Below the pieces are notes generated by a model. The model did not search any database. It was given only the letters and a program-made list of their open reading frames with translations, and had not been told where the DNA came from. From Dreissena polymorpha (Eukaryota > Mollusca > Bivalvia > Myida > Dreissenidae): a stretch of 64,000 nt of DNA. Positions 26,701 through 38,700 of this stretch are shown here, piece by piece (the first letter of the stretch is position 1; each line of letters opens with the position of its first letter). The translations under genes were made by a program, and so were the position numbers. The stretch covers positions 126,767,451-126,831,450 of the forward strand of contig NC_068357.1 in assembly GCF_020536995.1 (NCBI RefSeq), written 5' to 3'.

Positions 26701-29700
26701 TAAACGGTTAAAAAACAAAACTATTCATTTTGATTATTTTATGTTTGAAATACCGTCCAACCATCGCACCCAAGAATCCCCCTCCCCCACCCCCCCCTCC
26801 CCCCATCCGAATCCCCCCCCCTAATTTTTTTTTTTTTTTTTTTTTTTTAAGATCATCTCACAAATTAACACCACACCCTCACACTATACCCCCCCCCACC
26901 TCACCCCCCCCCCAATTTTATTTTGAAACGGTTAAAAAACACAAATATTTATTTGTTTTATTTTATGCTTGAAATACCGTCCAACCATCGCACCCAAGAA
27001 TCCCCACCCCCCCCCCCACCCCACCCCCCACCCCCCCCTCCCCGATTTTTTTTAATTTTTTTTTCGCATTTTTGGAAGATAATGTAATAAATGTCCACAC
27101 CCCCACACAATGCACCCCTCTTCAAACCACCCCTCCCTCCTTTGTGATTGAAATTGAGATAGGTCCCTTCACCTTTAAAAAGAAAATAGATGAGCGGTCT
27201 GCACCCGCAAGGCGGTGCTCTTGTTAATCAGCAGAACAATGGTGACTTGGTTAACACTTTTTGGTAATGACTGCTTCATTTGGGAACGTTATTTCAAATG
27301 ATTGATGGTTGGAAATCAAGCCTTTAAAACTTGAATCTTGTAAAACTGGTCTTCAATTTAATTTGAATTAATTAGGCACTGCAAAATTTTAATGTGCAAA
27401 GTATGTATTGTATTGGTAAAGGGATAAGGCACTGTTGTTTACTTTGTCCTTTCTTGTTTCCAGAGTTTCTACATTCGATGTACAAAGGATGGGGAGCCAA
27501 CGTTCACGTGCCAATGCAGCGGGAACTGTGATATCGTGAAACAAGGCCGTATTCGTTGCCAATACTGCCGCTACCAGAGGTGCCTCATGGCCGGAATGTG
27601 CCGCAAAGGTACGAGCAAAATATTAAATGAGGAAACTGCATTTGGTTACTCATAGACTAAGGTCTATTTGGATTTGTGGCTTTCTTAATATAAAATTCCA
27701 TACTAACATAGTTAATGAGAAATAAGACTGTCATTGCTTTTTATTGGTCCAGAAATTAATGTTGAGAAGCTTTTAATGATATGTTGCCATGATTTCGAAA
27801 AAAAGCAACAACTTGCCTATTGATAGTATTGTTGTTGTAATGATGCTGGCAGTTATAATACTTTAAGAAAATACCAAAGATAATAGGAGTCTTGATCTTG
27901 GAAAACTGGGCTTAAATCATGTTGGTTAAGTGTGGTCCCAGATTAGCCTGTGCAATCTGCACAGGCTTATCAGGGAAGACGCTTTCCTCCTGAACTTGAT
28001 TTTTGTTAAGAAGAGACTTTATATAAAACTAAAAATTCCACAAAAGTGTTATCCCTGATCAGCCTGTTGTAGATGTTATCCTACAATATTCAACCAAAAA
28101 CCTTCACACATGTAAGGCTGTTGCATTATTTTTGTTACAAAAAATTAAAAATATACATCATTGAATCTTCAATATTTAGATGTGTTATATTTGGTATGAA
28201 ACATTTGATATTTTCCCTGTATTTAGTTTCATTAAATCATGACCCTGGGCTCGAAAAATGGCCAAATAGAAGGAGTCAATAAGTTTATATACACTTATTA
28301 AAAAAATGTGTTCTTCTGAAACCACAACCCCAAAGATTTAATGTTTGGAATAAAACATCAATTATGTTTGTCTACATTTTTTGTTCAAATAAAATACACC
28401 TTGGACAAAAGCTGGCAAATATTTCATTGTTGCAACTTGCTTCATTGTACGTTACGTTGGAGGCATGGGGAATTTAAAAATAACTATTTCACATTAGAAA
28501 ACATGTACACATAGCGGACAAGTTTCAAGGCAACAGAGGAGATGTTGTTGAAAACCCATACTTTCAATGGGGTTTTTATGGTCTCGGAAACATTGACGCA
28601 CAAACAGCTTAGGCATGATTTGGCCTGCTTTATCACTCCTATTCATTTTGATACCCAGAAATCCCCCTCTGATCGTGTACTTTTTCAAACGGACTCGTTT
28701 AACTCTTTCTGGATTGGTGTGTGCCAGATAAGCAGAACATTTGAGCCTTTCTTGCCTTTGTGGTTATTTGTTCATTGAGCTTGATTTTGTGTGTGCGATT
28801 TAAATAAAATCTTTGTGGTTTTAACTACTGGGCTTTTTATAATCCGAAAAAAACACACTGAAAATCAGCAGTCTTGAATAATATTTTCTGTTGTTTTCAT
28901 TTATTGCTCTTTCTATGTAAATCTGCAAGAGCTAATAATATTTGCATTAGAGTCAATGTATTAAAAATCTTAATGTTTGAAAGTTGCCAAATAATAACAA
29001 TTAGTTTGCAAATACGTTTTTATTTGATAGGGCATTTATTTACCATTTATGACCATCATTGTGAAAAGTTCTTAAAATTGTTACATAACTTTGTGTTTAT
29101 AGCAATTTGCAATTATATTTGTTTCTACTTTATTATACAAATTTTCGGGATATGCTGTGAGCTTTTAAGAAATACAAACACTTTTCCACTGCATGGAGTA
29201 TGCATTATGACTTCGCAGGTTTGTGTTACAGAGTGTCAGAATATATTTTATTACAATTTGACTTTAAAATATTAATCATTGTAACATAATAAGGCAATCT
29301 CTAATGAAGTTATGATCAAGTTCAAATAATTGCAATGGATCACTGCTCATCTGTTAGAAGGAAGTCAGGAATTCCAACGTTAGTCAGCCTAGGCCTTTGG
29401 CCATTTGACAAAAAATTGTAAAGTTTTGAAGGTAGAGTGTCACTTAAAGGTATCTGATGTAGGAAGGTTAAGCCGATACAACTGTTACACAATCAACTCT
29501 TAACATGCTGTAAGGTTGGAACCCCACATGTAATTGTCTCTATTCTAAAAAAGTCTCTCTGTAGGGGTTTGTAACAAAGTAGGTCAACTCTTTAGGGGTT
29601 TGTTACAAAGAAGGTCAACTCTGTGGGGGATTTGTAACGAAGTAGGTCTACTCTGTGGGGGTTTGTAACAAAGAAGGTCAACTCTGTAGGGGTTTGTAAC

Positions 29701-32700
29701 AAAGTAGATCAACTCTGTAGGGGTTTGTAACACTTTAAAGTAGGTCAACTGTGTAGGTCAAAAATGGTAGGGGTTTCTAACCAAGGAGGTCAACTCTGTA
29801 GGGGTTTGTTAAAAAGTATTTCATCTCTGTAAGGGTTTGCTACAAAGTAGGTCAACTCTGTAGGGGTTTGTAACAAAGTAAGTCAACTCTGTAGGGGTTT
29901 GTAACAAAGTAGTTCAACTCTGTAGGGGTTTGTAACAAAATAAGTCAACTCTGTAGGGGTTTTTAACAAAGAAAGTCTACTCTGTAGGGGTTTGTAACAA
30001 AGTAGGTCAACTCTGTTTGGGTTTGTAACAAAGTAGGTCAACTATGTAGGGGTTTGTTACAAAGTAGGTCAACTATGTAGGGGTTTATAATAAAGTAGGT
30101 CAACTCTGTAAGGGTTTGTAACAAAGTAGTTCAGCTCTGTAGGGGTTTGTAACAAAGTAAGTCAACTCTGTAGCGGATTGTTACAAAGTAGTTCAACTCT
30201 GTAAGGGTTTGCAACAAATAAAGTCAACTCTGTAGGGGTTTGTAACAAAGTAAGTCAACTCTGTAGGGGTTTGTAACAAAGTAGGTCAACTCTGTTGTGG
30301 TTTGTAACAAAAGCGGTCAACTCTGAAGGGGTTTCCAACCAAGGAGGTCAACATGAAAAGTTGAAGGTACTATTAATTAAAAAAAATAATAATGCGCTAT
30401 TTTTCTTTCTTATAGTGCAGTGTTCTTATATGTTTACATTTTTGAAGACCTCCATTCTGTTAAATGGGTGGAATTTTTGAAGATTGCTCAATTAATGAAC
30501 ATTGCTAACCAACATCTCATGGATTTGTACATAGCTTTGAAATGTGCATGTCTTCCCATTATGTCAAGAATTTTGATGCAGTTTTGCAATGTACATGTAC
30601 ATGGCTTCCCATGTCCAGATTTTGGCATAGTATTCAAAGTTGCTTTCAAATAGATCTAAAAATTATTTTTGAAACAGTTTTGATGTCTGTGCCATATAAC
30701 TTATGTCTGTAACTTTTGTCGAGTCTGAAATGTGTATCATGCCTCCAAATATGTTTAGCATAATGACATCATTCTTAAATGTATGTGATCCCTTTTAACC
30801 CTTTCCCACTCAGAAGCAAAATGAAAATGGCTATGTGCAAACAGCATAAAACCAGAACAGCCTGCGAGTAACTCGCAGTCTGTTCAGGTTTTATGCTGTT
30901 TGCTGCTCATCAGTATCTAAGGGTTTGAAATGAAGCCTTTAAAACTTGAATTTAGTAAGGAAGGTATTTAATAAAATGTTACTTTCTAAGGGACTGCACA
31001 TGCTTTAAAATACATATCTAAGTGGGAAAGGTTTAAATTTAATGTCCTGAAGACTGATATGGCTTTGAAATTAAGGCTTCATATTTTGTGAATTGGGATG
31101 CTCAAACTAAATGTGTCATGCAATAATGTCAGTACTACATCATTGTAATGCTGTTGAATAACAGTGTTTTAAACATTAGAACTGGTCTTATAAACCTTTG
31201 AAACCTTGCTAATTTGATGAAACGCCTATTTATATAATTATATTCAATGGCATTGTACAAAACATATATATGTACATAAAATTGATAAAAGATAAGAGGT
31301 ATTGATAATATTATGCAGCATTAGTTAAAGGATTAATGATCTTAAAATGTGTGATATAAATAAGAATGCTATAAGGAACTTAAGCAATAAAACAATACCG
31401 GCTACACTATAAAAACTATTATAAATTGCTACCCAAAAGTATTGAATGCAATATGTACAGGTTTAATACAGTTTTCACAAAATAATGATAGATTTAAGAA
31501 CTTTACCATTGAAATAAGATCTGATATACAATTGCATAATATTTTTTTGCAAAAATTAATCTGCTTGTATTGGCTGCAATGAGTTGACATGCAAAGCACA
31601 GGGATAGGTTTAATATAGGTTTAATATTGACTAAGGCGATTAATGTTACTTTTATTCCTTTGTCCCTGAACATGTATATATATATATATGACTAATGACC
31701 GAACTCAGTCATATTGACAGATATTTTGTATAGGGTTTATTTAGTCTTGCTATTCAAATACAATAATGTGACCAAACGTTTCTTTTTGGATAAAGTAAGT
31801 CTGCTTGGCTACCCAGCACTGTAATACATTGAACATGGTAGTGATTGTAAAGATTTCTTTGCTTGCCTTTCCTTAATTGTCGATTACTTGATTTTGGAAA
31901 AAATATTAATCGATAATTTTACTGCCATTATTGAGCAAAATGTTATATTTTGCGTTCAAGTGTTCTTAAATAATTTATCAGATTTCACTGCCTACATCAT
32001 AATTAAGTATGGCATTGGGTTTAATTTCACCATAAAAGATCCCTCAAATTATTTATTTGACATTTTAACACTTTAACCCTCACCATAGTTGGTACGCTTA
32101 GTGCAATTGAAAAGACATTTTATCCCAAGAATGATCAGACGATTTACATGTCAATTAACATCAATTAGAGACAGAGTTCCCAAATGGCAACTGCATAAAA
32201 AAATAATTGCAATAGTAGTGTCCTACGCATTTTACTGACTGATATTTGAGGAACAGAATTTGTTATTGTACATGTATTATTGTCCCCTTCCGGTTTCACC
32301 GGAGGGGACTTAAGGTTTGCGCTCTGTGTGTCCATCAGTCTGTGAGTCTGTCACACTTTTCTGGATCCTGCGATAACTTTAGCTTTCAAAAAAGAAGGGA
32401 TAAGAGTGAATAAAGTTTGTGCAGTCAATAACTGAACATGATGTTGTTCAAATTTAAATTAAACATTATGACAGTATAAGTGAACTTAAAAGCAAGGGGA
32501 TATTCATGTTACAGCATTATTTTTTAATGAAAATTGAAACATGGATAGATGGCAATATGGACATTATGCACGTCATTTCATTTTGTTTCTACGTCAAAAA
32601 TTCTGATTGCTATATATGGCAACAAATAGACTAGAAATACTGCTGAAAATGGTGGTTTTTTGGATCCTGTGATAACTTTAAAAGTTCTTCATATTTTTTC

Positions 32701-35700
32701 ATGAAACTTGAAACATGGAAAGATGGCAATATAGAGATTATGCACGTCATTTCATTTTGTTCCTACTTCAAAAATTCTGGTTGCTATGACAACAACAAAA
32801 AATATATAACAATTCTGACAATGCTGGAATTTCTGACAAAGGTGGAGCCGGAAGGGGAAATATATTGCTTGGCAATAGTCTTGTTATGAAATGATTCTCA
32901 CACTGTGTTACAAAAAAGATTACATAATTTCTGTAGTTTTCATATGTGAATATGTTTTCATTTATATATGTAACACTAAATTTGAAAGATAAGTAAATAC
33001 TATTAATACCACTGGTGTATATAGATTAAAAAAGATAAATGATTATTGGGAAAGGTTAGCAAACATCTGAAAAGTTGTCAATATTGGCATAACTATGAAA
33101 TGAAGGTAATCATTATAAAGAAGGTTAAATATAAAGATCAAAAGAGAAATGGGAAATTGTATAGATGTTATCTTATATTTGATCATTTTAAACGAAAATA
33201 AACAAACAAACCCATTCAAGCTATTATATGCATTTTAATTTACAATATTGGGAGCAAAGAATATTTATTGATTCATTTATGTTCAAAATACCAAATATTT
33301 ACATATGTGACACTTAATTTGAAAGCTGAGCAAATATTATTTATAATGCTGGAGCAAATAGATAATAGACTACAAAGATCTTAAAAATAAAACTTTTTTT
33401 TCCTTTCCATAACATAACACGGTGGAACACATTTATTGGAGTTAAGATCCAATCTGGCTGGAAGGGTGCGATCTTAAAAGAAATTATTTCTTATTTATTC
33501 CGTCTATTGATTGAAATAAAGACATGTACTGACGATCCATACTCACTCTGTAGGCCAACAGGGTTAATGTAGAGTATTCAAGCTAGTTTTGAGGTGGCCT
33601 TGACAAAAATGTAGTTTAATTTGATAAGGAGCAGCTCAAAATGTCAATATTTTGACAAAGATCCTTGCATGTTAAATTTGGTATGATTTAAACTTTGTAC
33701 AGTAAATTTGTTTTGAAAAAATTGCATTTTCAGTTGAAAGTTTTTACAAAAGATCACAAGCTATATTAATATGACTTTTCCGGCTTGACAATTGTGTTTA
33801 AAAATTAATAAAAAAAGGCCTGAAAGTAAAAAAAACATCAGACGTAAAATACAAAAGAAAGCATTTTTGAGTTGCCTGGGTCATTATGTGTGTATTTCTG
33901 TTTATAATTGATAAGAGATCAGTGGAAAAAGCCAATCAAACCATATCTGAATCTGTTGACTTATGAGTTATGTTATGAAAATGCCATGTGTGTGCAGATT
34001 TTCATATTTTATCACGTTATATAATCAATATGTTTGACAAGTTATTTCAAGAGGATTATTCACAGATCGGCTAATAACAGAAAAATGACGTAATAAAAAT
34101 ACAGATTCCAAAAAGGAGGTCTATATTAGATTTAACCCTTTCAGTGCGGGAACCGAATTTTGAAGGCCTTTGCAAACAGTTTGGATCCAGATGAGATGCC
34201 ACAGAACGTGGCCTCTCATCAGGATCCAAACTGTTTGCTATTCTGATAGTATTCTTTGAAAAAAATCGAAGAAAATGCTAATTTTAGAAATTCAGCAGAC
34301 AACATTTTAGTAGAAGACAAATTTCCCAGCATGCAAAGGGTTAAGAAAGTTAAATAACTAAAGGACTGAGTTTTGTTGTTTCATTAATAATCATCATTTA
34401 AAATACATTCTAATTTCTTAGGAAAACAAGAAAATGCCTGTAGTTTTAACCCTTTCCAACCTTTAGACACTGATGTGAGCAGCAAATAGCATAAAACCAG
34501 CACAGACTGCAAGTAACTCACAGTCTGTTCAGGCTTTATACTGTTTGCTGCTCAAAAGTATCTAAGGGTTGGAAATGAAGCCTTTATGTAACAACTTGAA
34601 TCTAGTAAGAAAGGTCTTTAATGAAATTTAATTTTCTAAGGGACTACAAACACGTCGAAATACGTATCTAAGTGGAAAAGGCTCAACATAGCATGAAACC
34701 TATCTTACTTCAAAAGCCAGAATCAGGCTCTCATAGCATGTAAGATTTTTGTTTAATGATCATTTATGATCATTGAACATCAACTAAATGGTCCTTGAAA
34801 CTATTGGTATGATCATTGAATATCAACTAACTGGTCCCTGAAACTATTGGTATGATCATTGAATATCAACTAACTGGTCCCTGAAACTATTGGTATGATC
34901 ATTGAATATCAACTAACTGGTCCCTGAAACTATTGGTATGATCATTGAATATCAAGTAAATGACCCCTGTAACTATTGGTATGATCATTGAATATCAACT
35001 AACTGGTCCCTGAAACAATTGGTATGATAATTGAATATCATCTAACTGATCCCTGAAACTATTGGTATGATCATTGAATATCAACTAACTGGTCCCTGAA
35101 ACTATTGGTATGATCATTGAATATCAACTAACTGGTCCCTGAAACTAATGGTATGATCAATGAATATCAAGTAAATGACCCCTGTAACTATTGGTATGAT
35201 CATTGAATATCAACTAAATGTCCCCTGAAACTGTCTGTATGATCAGTGAATATTAAGTAAATGGCCACTGAACCCATTGGTATGTTCATTGAATATCAAC
35301 TAAATGGTCCCTGAAACTATTAGTATCATCATTGCATATCAACTAATTGGTCCCTGAAACTATTGGTATGATCAATGACTATCAACTAAATGGCTCCTGA
35401 AACAATTGGTATGATCATTGAATATCATCTAACTGATCCCTGAAACTATTGGTATGATCATTGAATATCAACTAACTGGTCCCTGAAACTATTGGTATGA
35501 TCATGAATGTCAACTAAATGGCCCCTGAAACTATTAGTATGATCATTGAATATCAAGTAAATGGCCCTGAAACTAATGGTATGATCATTGAATATCAGCT
35601 AAATGGCCCCTGATACAATTGGTATGATCATTAAATATCTAGTTAATGGGCACTGAAACTATTGGAATTATCATTGAATATCAACTAAATTGCCCTTGAA

Positions 35701-38700
35701 ACTTATCAACAAAGCTCCTGCAATCTGCATCATATAAAAATTATTATCTTACTGTGTTAGTTGAAAAGCTGGTCCATGATCAGATCATGTAAATAGTGCA
35801 TTGAAATTGAACACTATAGCCGAATAGGACCTTCAAAACTAATAAATATCGGACAATATTATGTTTACAACGGTAAGCTTTGTGGAGGGTAAAATTAATA
35901 ATTCATGTTGTCAGAACACAAAACAGTTCTTTTGAACCTGGGACTGAGTGTTGACTTGCTGATTTCTATACAAGTGTTGAGTTTCGCAGTTTGGCTATTG
36001 TGTTTCGGAATGAATCTGCAAATCGTTCAACGATCAAGCATTGATGAAGGCACTATTCACAGCGTCTGTGAAATAAACGACCATCTTGGCATCATTCAAA
36101 CGAGCACACTGAAAAGGTTTTTAAATATTGGTTTGTGAATAGATGTTGAGATATTAATAGGCCTATTGGAAAATAATTAATCAGAGCGGGGATTCATTTG
36201 AACGGAGTTTTGGTAAAAAAGTCTGTTTTGAGTTTCTGTCAATGGGAGTTATATAATTATGCCTTTTGATTGTTATAAAAATTGTATGTAATTTTGTGTT
36301 CTACCTTAATATTAATTTTGAAAGAAGAACTAGAACACACTGGGTTTAAATTGAAAGAGCAAAACTGGGACAAACTCAATAAATCCAATAAAAATACTAG
36401 TATAGAAACAAGTTTTCTTGCTACACAATCTTAATGCCCATGATAGATTGATTTTGGAAAAATCTTACCGGTTAAACAGAAAAATGTCACACTTGTTTGG
36501 ATATGAATAAAGGTTGTTACAGAATTGATTTTGTTTCTAATATGGAAACCATGCTCAAATTGATTTCATTTTATTGAAAAATAGGAACGATTTGCTCCTG
36601 ATTGATTAGTAGCCAGTTTTAACTAGAAAAATGGGCACAATTGTGTAACCTAAAGGTTATTCCAAAATTGAGAATATGTGCTTTTAATGTCATTAGCATT
36701 ATAGACAAATCATTTGTTTATATTTTTATATACTTGAGTTTGTATAGAATTGAATATGTGATGAATTAGTAATGAGATATTAATATGACTGTGAGGTGCA
36801 CTTGGACATTTCTTGTTATCTAATTATGCATTGATCATTTTCAATAGTACTTATCAGGTTATTGTCAATTCAATATGTTTTGACAGTTTAGTGTTTTGTT
36901 TTATTAAAATTTGGCATAACAGCCCCCATCTCAGTCTAAAAAAAGTATATATTTCATATGAAAAAAACTGCCAAGAAAAAAGTTCTAATTAAATCTTTAT
37001 TTTTTTTGTAAAAGTAATGCAGCATTAAGTAATTACCCTATGCAAATCTGAGTAGAACATTTATAAATATAACATTGAAAACACTTAATATTCACAATTT
37101 TCAATTAATTGATAGCAAACAATAAAATAAATACACTAAATGTAATGACTTTGTAAGTAATAAGATGTTGTGTTCAGGTTTGTTCCTTTAATTTAACTGA
37201 CAATAACATAATAAATAGGATATGACGTTAAAACAACGTTACATAAAGTGGCGCGGCGTTACGGTGGCGTTATGGCGGCGTTACGTTAACGCGCCAAAAC
37301 TGCGACATTCTAGGGGCCTCAAAATGATTAAGCAACATGTATCAATGACTCTGATCGAAACGTTAATCTAACAAAAATACTTGAAGTACAAATTATTAGT
37401 CAAAATAATTATCTCAGTTACTCTCAAAGTAGCAATTAATCACCTAAACTCCAGAATAGAGTGCACAGTCTTAAAAAGTTCACTTTGTATCACATCAGGG
37501 GTGGCGAAATCTAAAAAAACTATACTTGTCCACGGACAACCATTTAGGAAATTTAACTTGTCCGTTGCTGAACTACACTTGTTCGTTAATGTTTATATAA
37601 ATTATAAACGCATTTATTGATTAATGTTAAATAATGTGGAATATATCAAAATGAGTATGATTTGCTTGTTTTGTTTATAATTGTATTTTTCAATGGTACA
37701 TTCATTATAGCAGTATATTATAAACAATATAAAGACTTTCTCAAACTTTAAATCTTGCGAAGCTAGTGTTATTAAAAGATGTGTTGAACATAAGTACATT
37801 AATAAAATTAAATAAATCGTACAAACACGTCACTGTTTATTTAAATGTTTCTGGTACTAAACATGTTTCGGCCGTAGCCTTCATCAGTAGTACATTAATA
37901 TAAATATTTATTTATTTTTTTATACATAAGTACATTGTAATCTTAACAAATTAAACTAGTCCAATATGTGGACCTAATCAGACTGAGGCTCTGCACCGCT
38001 ACTGGTAGCAATTTGATTATCATCAACTGGTAACCATTGAAAATCTCTGAGCCAAGTTTCTTGAAAAGTTCTGTTGCGTTTACTTAGATCATATTTTTTA
38101 TTATAATCTTTCTTATTTTTGGGGGAGGTGGGCTGCTCAAAGCTTCGGGTTTCTGCTCCGTTGTTGAAGATTAAAAAAAAGTTTCATCTTTTTTTCTGTT
38201 ATAGTCGTCTTAAATAACAAGGTAGACCGTGTTTTGATAATCTAAATTTGATACTTTTTATTTCTGTCTGATTGTAAAAATAAAGAAACCAACCTGTACA
38301 CTGTCTAACAGTCGGGCCGAATGTTGAAAATGCGGCATGCTGCCGGTCCCTTATAGAAACAGGGAGATCACTGCGCTGGAGATTGCACGTATTTTATGTT
38401 GATTGCTCCGCAAATAGCACTGACAATGTAATCGCGTGTCAACATCCGGTTTTGTAAAATTTAATTACGGCTTAAATATAATGCATTTTTGTATACCTGG
38501 ACGCACCTTTTAAAAAACTTGTTGTCCACGGACAACTTAATTGAAAAAAATCAGTTGCCCAGACAAGCAAATGTACGACTCGGGCAACTCGGACATTTGA
38601 TTTCGCCACCCCTGCACATATGTATCAATCTCATGTTAAGCACATTAATTATCAACTGTTAATAGCTCTGTTTCTCACATGTTTAATCACAATGTTCATC

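Noticed and set aside
26730-26972. Proline-rich 80-codon ORF
   Set aside because: Poly-C and poly-T low complexity inside a dispersed element.
28874-29275. 133-codon ORF as a gene
   Set aside because: AT-driven composition, no motif, no splice context. The same applies to 54360-54773.
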